Below are positions 58,102 to 64,000 of a DNA stretch of 64,000 bases, piece by piece; position 1 is the stretch's first letter, and each line of letters opens with the position of its first letter. Below the pieces are notes generated by a model that saw only the letters and a program-made list of their open reading frames with translations, did not search any database and was not told where the DNA came from. The stretch comes from Corynebacterium frankenforstense DSM 45800 (GTDB lineage: Bacteria; Actinomycetota; Actinomycetes; Mycobacteriales; Mycobacteriaceae): the NCBI RefSeq assembly GCF_001941485.1, contig NZ_CP009247.1, positions 2,294,001 to 2,358,000 of the forward strand, in the 5' to 3' direction. A program made the position numbers and the translations under genes.

Positions 58102-58947
58102 CTACAGCGCGACGTCGTTGGCGAGGACCAGCGTCAGGTCGTTGGCGCCGGCGGTGTCGTCGGGCAGCGCCTGGTCGTACTCGCGGGCCACGCCGCCGAC
58201 GCGGTCGGCCAGCTCGCGGGCGCGCTTCTCGGCGTCGGCGTTGCCGGGCTGGAAGAAGACGGTGTTCTCGGGGACCTGGAGGACCTCGCCGGGCAGGTTA
58301 CCCACGGAGCCGACCTCGGTGCCCTGGCCCTTGAGCTCGTCGGAGAGGCGGGCGGCCAGGTCCGGCACGGTGGAGTTGTTCAGCACGTTGACCTTGGCCG
58401 GGGCGGCGTCGCCGTGGCCGGCCGCGCCGTTCGCGCCGGCCTGGCCCTCGGCGGTCCGGCCGTCGGCCTCGCCGTCCTTGTGCTGCTTGTCCCCGGCGTC
58501 CTGCCCGGCGCGCTCGCCGGCGGCGTCCTCGCCGCCCCGGCCGTTCTGCCCGTTCGCGCCGTTCTGTCCGGCCTGACCCTTCTGGCCGGCCTGACCCTGA
58601 CCGGCACCCGGCTCGGCCGAGCCGCTCATGGCCGCGGAGTCGGAGGCCTCGTCGTCCCCGCCGGAGGTCAGGGCGTAGACACCCCAGAGCCCCAGCAGCA
58701 CGGCGACGGCGATGAGCACCATCGCCAGGCCGCGCAGCGGCAGCCCCGAGCGGGCCGCGGCGCCGGAACCGGCCGCGCCCGCACCGGTCGCGCCCACACC
58801 GGCACCCGCGGCGCGGGCCTCCCCGCGCTCGGGCGCCTCGTGCGCGCCGGCGGCCGCCTCGGGCTGCCCCTCGTGAGCGTCGTCGTAAACGTCGTCGTAG
58901 TCGTGGTTGCCGTCGCGGCGTCCGCCGTTGCCATTCACATCAGTCAC
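58102..58947 (-). CDS. LytR_C-domain membrane protein (Rv0431-like)
   Basis: 281 residues. Disordered acidic N-terminus, one membrane helix (LAMVLIAVAVLLGLWGVYAL, about 68-87), a Gly/Gln-rich spacer, and a LytR_C domain (about 190-281, VNVLNNSTVPDLAARLSDEL). Such domains accompany cell-wall assembly enzymes. GTG 58947 lies 7 nt after TAGTGT (58955-58960), so it is leaderless. Confidence 0.85.
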   Translation of the reverse strand: MTDVNGNGGRRDGNHDYDDVYDDAHEGQPEAAAGAHEAPERGEARAAGAGVGATGAGAAGSGAAARSGLPLRGLAMVLIAVAVLLGLWGVYALTSGGDDEASDSAAMSGSAEPGAGQGQAGQKGQAGQNGANGQNGRGGEDAAGERAGQDAGDKQHKDGEADGRTAEGQAGANGAAGHGDAAPAKVNVLNNSTVPDLAARLSDELKGQGTEVGSVGNLPGEVLQVPENTVFFQPGNADAEKRARELADRVGGVAREYDQALPDDTAGANDLTLVLANDVAL

Positions 58948-58954
58948 ACGCGTA

Positions 58955-58960
58955 ACACTA
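58955..58960 (-). promoter_or_regulatory. leaderless -10 box of the LytR_C gene
   Basis: TAGTGT on the minus strand, 7 nt before the GTG. Confidence 0.45.
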
Positions 58961-59130
58961 ATACATTTACGCACCATCTGTCCGCAGCCATGCCGGGCCG
59001 ACCGCACAGAAAATCCGCAGCGACCCCGGCGCGCACCCCGCGCCCCGGAACCACATCCCCCGCACCCCCGGCACGCTCCCCCGCAACCCCGGCGCGCACC
59101 CCACCGCACGCGCACCCCGCAGCCGGCCGC

Positions 59131-59346
59131 TCACAACCCCCGGTCGCGCAGCCGCTCGAGGCGCGCGATCAGCAACGGGTGCGCCGCGCGCGCGTCGGCG
59201 TCGTCAATCAACCTGTTCAACCGCTGGTAGTACCGCACCGGCGAGATCCCCAGGCGCTCCCGGATCGCCTCGTCGCGCGCGCCGGGCGAGCGCGGGGCGT
59301 GTTCGGCGAACTCGAGGAGGTCCGCATCGGTGGCCGGGGTGGACAT
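59131..59346 (-). CDS. DUF3263 small helix-turn-helix-like protein (Rv0430-like)
   Basis: 71 residues, helical, with a DNA-binding-like segment ([20 protein letters not shown]); function unknown. ATG 59346 is 6 nt after a TACAGT -10 shared with the divergent def promoter. It includes a dispersed motif copy (59194-59209) at the codons for LIDDADA. Confidence 0.82.
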   Translation of the reverse strand: MSTPATDADLLEFAEHAPRSPGARDEAIRERLGISPVRYYQRLNRLIDDADARAAHPLLIARLERLRDRGL

Positions 59347-59349
59347 GCC

Positions 59350-59358
59350 TAAACTGTA
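59350..59358. promoter_or_regulatory. overlapping divergent -10 boxes
   Basis: TAAACTGTA: TAAACT serves def (plus, ATG 7 nt on), and its complement TACAGT serves the DUF3263 gene (minus, ATG 6 nt on). The start codons are only 16 bp apart, so each -35 must lie in the other gene. Confidence 0.65.
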
Positions 59359-59362
59359 TGCC

Positions 59363-59956
59363 ATGACTGTCCGGCCCATCGTCATCTACGGCGACCCCGT
59401 CCTGCACAACCCCACGCGCCCCGCCGAGGAGCCGTTCTCGCAGTACCGCGAGCTCATCGACGACATGTTCGAGACCATGGAGAAGGCCCACGGCGTCGGC
59501 CTCGCCGCCAACCAGGTGGGCCTCGACCTGCGCATCTTCGTCTACAAGTGCCCCGACGACGAGGGCCACTGGCACGAGGGCTACTTCCTCAACCCCACCC
59601 TGGAGACCTCCGAGATCCCGCAGACCATGCCGGCCGTCGACGGCTCCGACGACGAGGGCTGCCTGTCCGTGCCCGGCGAGGGCTTCCCCACCGGCCGCGC
59701 CCACTGGGCCAAGGTCACCGGCTACGACCTCGACGGCAACGAGGTCTCCGCCGAGGGCGAGGGCTTTTTGGCCCGCTGCTTCCAGCACGAGGTCGGCCAC
59801 CTCGACGGCTACGTCTACCTGGACGTGCTCATCGGCCGCAACAAGCGCGCGGCGAAGAAGGCCGTCAAGGCCCACGGCTGGGACCACCCGGGCAACACCT
59901 GGACCCCGGGCGAGGTCCGCGACCCCTTCGGCCACGACGACGAGCCCGAGGACTGA
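59363..59956 (+). CDS. def: peptide deformylase
   Basis: Removes the formyl group from nascent peptides. 197 residues: [18 protein letters not shown] with the metal Cys, and QHEVGHLDG with the HEXXH ligands. A C-terminal tail rich in Asp/His is extra. ATG 59363 is leaderless and matches relatives ([12 protein letters not shown]). Confidence 0.96.
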   Translation: MTVRPIVIYGDPVLHNPTRPAEEPFSQYRELIDDMFETMEKAHGVGLAANQVGLDLRIFVYKCPDDEGHWHEGYFLNPTLETSEIPQTMPAVDGSDDEGCLSVPGEGFPTGRAHWAKVTGYDLDGNEVSAEGEGFLARCFQHEVGHLDGYVYLDVLIGRNKRAAKKAVKAHGWDHPGNTWTPGEVRDPFGHDDEPED

Positions 59957-59966
59957 CCCCTCTCCC

Positions 59967-61001
59967 ATGAGTCCGCGTCCGCGCTCCGGGATCCGCCGCG
60001 TCTTCCGCACCGAAGCCCCCGGCCTCGGCGACCGGGTCACCGTGCGCCGGCGCGTGCCGGGCACCCGCCAGGTCACCGACGTCATCGGCCACATCGTCGC
60101 CCTCGAGCCGCTGACGGTGCGCCCGCAGGAGGTCGGGGGCCTGCCGTCGAACGCCGAGGCCGTGGTCATCGACCGCGCCCAGCTGGTCACCGTGCGCCTG
60201 CTGCCCGAGCGCACCGTGCGCAACGGCGACATCCGCGCCGTCGAGGTCGCCACCGCGCGCGCCTTCCCGGGCATCGAGCACTCGCTCAGCTCCGACGGGC
60301 AGTGGCTGCTGCGCGCCGGCGACGGCGTGACCGAGCGCTCCAACTCCGCCGCGCCGCTCGGCCCGCAGGCCGGCTTCGGCGCGGTGCCGCTGGACGAGAT
60401 CCTCGCCTTCTACGCCCGCCACTCGATGCCCGCGATCATCCAGGTCCCCGAGCGCATCGCGCGCCCGGCCGAGCGCCTCGCCGCCGGGCCCGAGTGGGAG
60501 TGGGGCCCGGAGATCCTGGTGATGACGCGCCCGCTTGACGACGCCGCGCCTGCCGCGACGTTGCCGGAGGGGTTCACGTTCGAGGTCGACGCCGCCCCCG
60601 ACGAGGAGTGGTACTCGCTCTACCACTTCCGCGGGCAGGCCCTGCCCCGGCACGCGCTGGAGCTTTTGCGCGGCGACATCGACGGCACCATGAGCTTCGG
60701 GCGCATCCGCGCCGCGGACGGGCGCACCGCCGCGATCACCCGCGGCACCGTCACCGCCGACGACGCCGGGCGCTCCTGGCTGGGGCTCTCGGCCGTCGAG
60801 GTCTCCCCGGACTTCCAGCGCCACGGGCTGGGCAGGGCGATCACCGCCGGGATGCTCGCCTGGGGTGCGGGCGCCGGCGCCGGCCAGGCGTTCCTGCAGG
60901 TGGTGCACACCAACACCGCGGGCATCCGCCTCTACCGCTCCGCGGGCTTCGCCGAGCACCACCGCCACCGCTACGCGCACCGGCGGGCGACCTCGGGATA
61001 G
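59967..61001 (+). CDS. GNAT-family N-acetyltransferase (Rv0428c-like)
   Basis: 344 residues. The N-terminal half is a SH3-like/dinucleotide domain of unknown use; the C-terminal half is GNAT with the acetyl-CoA loop VSPDFQRHGLGRAI and VHTNTAGIRLYRSAGF. A linker copy of the dispersed motif (60533-60548) encodes PLDDAAP. It begins 10 nt after def, so it is probably co-transcribed; substrate unknown. Confidence 0.85.
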   Translation: MSPRPRSGIRRVFRTEAPGLGDRVTVRRRVPGTRQVTDVIGHIVALEPLTVRPQEVGGLPSNAEAVVIDRAQLVTVRLLPERTVRNGDIRAVEVATARAFPGIEHSLSSDGQWLLRAGDGVTERSNSAAPLGPQAGFGAVPLDEILAFYARHSMPAIIQVPERIARPAERLAAGPEWEWGPEILVMTRPLDDAAPAATLPEGFTFEVDAAPDEEWYSLYHFRGQALPRHALELLRGDIDGTMSFGRIRAADGRTAAITRGTVTADDAGRSWLGLSAVEVSPDFQRHGLGRAITAGMLAWGAGAGAGQAFLQVVHTNTAGIRLYRSAGFAEHHRHRYAHRRATSG

Positions 61002-61004
61002 GGT
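60999..61004 (+). promoter_or_regulatory. leaderless -10 box of xthA
   Basis: TAGGGT overlaps the GNAT stop codon and is 7 nt before the xthA ATG. Confidence 0.4.
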
Positions 61005-61011
61005 GGTGGCC

Positions 61012-61836
61012 ATGCGCATCGCCACCTGGAACGTCAACTCGGCGCGCACCCGCGCCGACCGTATGGCGGAGTTCCTGACCCGTCACGACGTCGACGTCCT
61101 CGCGGTCCAGGAGACCAAGTGCACCGACGAGAACTTCCCGGCCGAGCGCTTCGAGGACCTCGGCTACGAGGTCGCCCACGTCGGTTACAACCAGTGGAAC
61201 GGCGTGGCCGTCCTCTCCCGGGTCGGGCTCGAGGACGTCGCCGACCACTTCGACGGCCAGCCCGGCTTCACCAAGACCGGCGGGATCGACGAGGAGCGCG
61301 TCGAGGCCCGCGCCGTGGCGGCCACCTGCGGCGGCGTGCGCGTCTGGAGCCTGTACGTGCCCAACGGGCGCGCCATCGCCGACCCGCACTACCAGTACAA
61401 GGTGCGCTGGCTGTGGCGGCTGCGCGACGTCGTCAAGCAGGAGCTCGACGCCCACCCGGAGGCGCGCCTGGCGCTGATGGGTGACTTCAACATCGCCCCG
61501 CAGGACCACGACGTGTGGGACCGCGCCTTCTTCGAGGGCCGCACCCACGTCACCGAGCCGGAGCGCGCCGCCTTCGAGGGGCTGTGCGAGGCCGGCCTCG
61601 AGGAGGTCACCCGCGCACGCACCGGCGACACCCCGTACACCTACTGGGACTACACGGCCGGGCGCTTCCCGCGCAACGAGGGCATGCGCATCGACTTCCA
61701 GCTGGCCAGCGCCCCGCTCGCCGAGCGGGTCACCGGCGCCTTCATCGACGTCGACGAGCGCTCCGGCAAGGGCGCCTCCGACCACGCCCCGGTGGTGGTC
61801 GACTACGACGTCGCCGACTTCGACGCGGTGCGCTGA
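61012..61836 (+). CDS. xthA: exodeoxyribonuclease III / AP endonuclease
   Basis: Repairs abasic sites. 274 residues: ATWNVNSARTRAD, VLAVQETKC with the metal Glu, LMGDFNIAPQDHDVWD, MRIDFQLAS and the catalytic SDHAPVV. ATG 61012 is probably leaderless. A dispersed motif copy (61423-61438) lies in a helix here (RDVVKQEL). Confidence 0.95.
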   Translation: MRIATWNVNSARTRADRMAEFLTRHDVDVLAVQETKCTDENFPAERFEDLGYEVAHVGYNQWNGVAVLSRVGLEDVADHFDGQPGFTKTGGIDEERVEARAVAATCGGVRVWSLYVPNGRAIADPHYQYKVRWLWRLRDVVKQELDAHPEARLALMGDFNIAPQDHDVWDRAFFEGRTHVTEPERAAFEGLCEAGLEEVTRARTGDTPYTYWDYTAGRFPRNEGMRIDFQLASAPLAERVTGAFIDVDERSGKGASDHAPVVVDYDVADFDAVR

Positions 61837-61860
61837 CACCCGGGCCTCGGACACTCGCGC

Positions 61861-63357
61861 ATGGGCCTCTCCTTCAGCGTCGACCTGGACACCTGGCAGC
61901 TCGTCGGGTTGATCATCGACTACACCATCAAGATCATCGCCATCGGCTACGTGCCCGAGGGCCGCCGGCCGAGCTCCTCGACCGCGTGGCTGCTGGCCAT
62001 CCTGCTGCTGCCGTTCGTCGGCCTGCCGCTCTTCCTGCTCTTCGGCTCGCCCTACATCAACCGCCGCCGCCACCGCATCCAGCAGGAGGCCAACGCGATG
62101 ATCGAGGACATCCAGGCCGACACCCCGGACCACCCGGCCGGCATGGACCTCTCCGACGACCTCGACGCGATGATCCGGCTCAACCGGAAGCTGACCAACC
62201 TGCCGGCCGTCGTCGGCGAGGACCGCGCGCTGCACACCGACTACGAGGAGTCCATCGCCGCGATGGCCGCCGCCATCGACGGCGCCCGCGACTACGTCCA
62301 CGTACAGATCTACATCATGGCCTGGGACAGGACCACGGACGTCTTCTTCGAGTCACTGGGACGCGCCGTCGACCGCGGGGTGCGCGTGCGCCTGCTCTTC
62401 GACCAGCTCGGGTCTCTCAAGTACCCCGGCTACCTGAAGCTGGGCCGGCGCCTGGACGAGCTCGGCGTGGACTGGCACCTGACCCTGCCGCTGCAGCCCT
62501 GGCGGCTGCGCTTCCGCCGGCCGGACCTGCGCAACCACCGCAAGATCGTCATCGTCGACGGCGAGGTGGCCTTCCTCGGCTCGCAGAACATGATCGACCG
62601 CAGCTACCTGGTGCGCGGCAACGTCAAGGCCGGGCGGCGCTGGGTGGACGTGATGCTCGAGCTGTCCGGGCCGATCGTGGACTCGATGGAGATGGTCTTC
62701 GCCACCGACTGGTACAGCGAGTCCGGCGAGGAGATCCCCCTGCACGGCCGCGAGCAGCCGGCCGGCGCCCCGCCGCGCGACTCGAGCGCGAACGTGGTCC
62801 AGCTGGTGCCCTCGGGCCCCGGCTACACCACCGAGCCGGCGCTGCGCATGTTCAACTCCGTGGTCTACCACGCCAAGGAGAAGCTGATCATCTGCTCGCC
62901 GTACTTCGTGCCGGACGAGTCGCTGCTCGAGGCCGTGATCACCGCCTGCCACCGCGGGGTGGACGTGGAGCTGATGGTCTCGGAGAAGGCGGACCAGTTC
63001 ATGGTCCACCACGCCCAGTCCAGCTACTACCAGGCGCTGCTGGAGGCCGGCGTGCGCATCCACCAGTTCCCCGCCCCCTACATCCTGCACACCAAGTTCG
63101 TGCTCGCGGACCCGGGCGAGGGCGGCGACGAGACCGTCGCCGTGGTCGGCTCTGCGAACCTGGACATGCGCAGCCTGGGACTGAACTACGAGGTCTCGCT
63201 GCTCGTCGCGCGCGGTGACCTGCTGCTCAAGCTCGACGACCTCGCCGAGGCCTACCGGCGCGCCTCCTCCGAGCTCACGCTGGCCGAGTGGCGCCACCGC
63301 GGGGTCATGCGTCGCTACGTCGACAACGTCATGCGGCTGACCTCGGCGCTCCAGTAG
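61861..63357 (+). CDS. cls: cardiolipin synthase
   Basis: Condenses two phosphatidylglycerols in the membrane. 498 residues: two N-terminal helices (QLVGLIIDYTIKIIAIGY; WLLAILLLPFVGLPLFLLF) and two HKD motifs, NHRKIVIVDGEVAFLGSQN and LHTKFVLADPGEG. The normal length and order for bacterial Cls. Confidence 0.95.
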   Translation: MGLSFSVDLDTWQLVGLIIDYTIKIIAIGYVPEGRRPSSSTAWLLAILLLPFVGLPLFLLFGSPYINRRRHRIQQEANAMIEDIQADTPDHPAGMDLSDDLDAMIRLNRKLTNLPAVVGEDRALHTDYEESIAAMAAAIDGARDYVHVQIYIMAWDRTTDVFFESLGRAVDRGVRVRLLFDQLGSLKYPGYLKLGRRLDELGVDWHLTLPLQPWRLRFRRPDLRNHRKIVIVDGEVAFLGSQNMIDRSYLVRGNVKAGRRWVDVMLELSGPIVDSMEMVFATDWYSESGEEIPLHGREQPAGAPPRDSSANVVQLVPSGPGYTTEPALRMFNSVVYHAKEKLIICSPYFVPDESLLEAVITACHRGVDVELMVSEKADQFMVHHAQSSYYQALLEAGVRIHQFPAPYILHTKFVLADPGEGGDETVAVVGSANLDMRSLGLNYEVSLLVARGDLLLKLDDLAEAYRRASSELTLAEWRHRGVMRRYVDNVMRLTSALQ

Positions 63358-63457
63358 CGCGGGGCGCCTGGTCCCGGCCCTCGCGCCGCCCCGGCAGCGG
63401 CCCGCGCCCGCGCCCGCGCCCGGGTCACACCCCTGTTGCACCCGGACAAAATATTTC

Positions 63458-63484
63458 TTGGACCGTGCACGTCGGTGATAGATT
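63458..63484 (+). promoter_or_regulatory. possible promoter of the Na/Pi gene
   Basis: TTGGAC (63458-63463) and TAGATT (63479-63484) with a short 15-nt spacer, in the AT-richer part of 63358-63543. About 60 nt of leader with GAGGAGG follows. Confidence 0.35.
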
Positions 63485-63543
63485 AAGGACAGCTGAACAG
63501 TAGAGGAACACCGGTCCGGACGAGCGTGAGGAGGAGGCCGCAA

Positions 63544-64000
63544 GTGGTGCCGAGCCCCGCCGAGAAACGGCGTCCCGTCCCACCGGTGGTCGACCTCCCC
63601 GAGTCCCGCGTCATCCGCCACGGCCTCGACCGCGGCGGGGTGCCCGCTCCCCCGCGCCGCGGCTCCGCGACCGCCGCCGGTGCACGCGCCCGCGCGGCGC
63701 GCAGCTCCGCCGGCCCGCTCGGCGTCGAGCACTTCATGAACCCCAAGCAGATCCCCGAGGCCGAGGACATGGTCATGCTCTCGGGCTGGGGGCGCCTGGC
63801 GCGCTGGTCGGCCGTCCTCGGCTGCCTGGCGCTGGCGTTCCTGGGGCTCTACCTGCTCATCGACGGCGTCTACGCGCTCGGCTCCGGCCCGCTGGAGGGC
63901 CTGCTGCAGCGCGCGATGCACCCGCTGGCGGGTCTCCTGCTGGGCATCCTGATCACCGCCGTCGCCCAGTCCTCCACGGCGACGACCGCGCTGACGATCG
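63544..64000 (+). CDS. Na/Pi cotransporter family protein, cut by window edge
   Basis: About 152 N-terminal residues are visible. A Pro/Arg-rich cytoplasmic start leads to a helix (WSAVLGCLALAFLGLYLLI), then GLLLGILITAVAQSSTATTA, the QSSTAT signature of sodium/phosphate cotransporters. GTG 63544 or 63547; GAGGAGG lies upstream. Co-substrate is inferred from family only. Confidence 0.85.
   Translation, partial: MVPSPAEKRRPVPPVVDLPESRVIRHGLDRGGVPAPPRRGSATAAGARARAARSSAGPLGVEHFMNPKQIPEAEDMVMLSGWGRLARWSAVLGCLALAFLGLYLLIDGVYALGSGPLEGLLQRAMHPLAGLLLGILITAVAQSSTATTALTI

Overview
The window is about 64 kb of high-GC actinobacterial chromosome, by eye near 70% GC, and almost certainly from a Corynebacterium or a close mycolate-bearing relative. 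Four things point that way. The order ispF-ispD-carD / lpqE-radA / canB / mutY / clpC / lysS / panC / folK-folB-folP-folE-ftsH-hpt-tilS-dacB / ppa matches the mycobacterial Rv3581c-Rv3628 neighbourhood. A ppk2-porA-porH-groEL cluster encodes corynebacterial outer-membrane porins. The right end follows Rv0433-Rv0427c (carboxylate-amine ligase, LytR_C protein, DUF3263, def, GNAT, xthA). Many genes look leaderless, with a TANNNT -10 box 6-8 nt before the start codon. No rRNA, tRNA, CRISPR array, insertion sequence or prophage was seen.

Layout. 1-5000: an N-acetylglucosamine operon on the minus strand (FCD-GntR regulator, EIICBA permease, nagA, nagB) with a palindromic operator at its promoter. 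5164-13671: isoprenoid genes, carD, lpqE, radA, a membrane protein, carbonic anhydrase, mutY and a secreted lipase. 13672-17487: a long inverted repeat, a 57-residue DUF4236 gene, an ABC-class ATPase and a second secreted lipase. 17606-25547: clpC, an amidohydrolase/arylamine N-acetyltransferase pair, a broken MFS exporter and a large YhgE/Pip membrane protein. 26052-40500: a long minus-strand run covering lysS, a PanC-like gene, three conserved proteins, folate genes, ftsH, hpt, tilS and dacB. 40600-45643: ppa, a MarR regulator, ppk2, porA, porH and groEL. 45915-48066: an M20 peptidase and a LeuA-domain-like protein behind a leader-peptide region. 48372-55186: a six-gene Mrp antiporter operon. 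55436-64000: an MFS transporter, carboxylate-amine ligase, LytR_C protein, DUF3263 protein, def, GNAT, xthA, cardiolipin synthase and a truncated Na/Pi cotransporter.

Most genes serve housekeeping, envelope or stress functions. The strongest unexplained signal is a dispersed motif, GMTTGMCGACGYCSCG. Its 13-base core GMTTGMCGACGYC occurs exactly 20 times, 10 per strand, almost always in intergenic DNA or in variable linkers, tails and signal peptides. Two inverted copies build a near-perfect 28-bp hairpin between a lipase gene and clpC, and three tandem copies form the folB tail. Other notable items are a 16-bp intergenic region with overlapping divergent -10 boxes (def/DUF3263), a probable attenuator with its own leader peptide, two CIRCE operators at groEL, and a decayed efflux gene.
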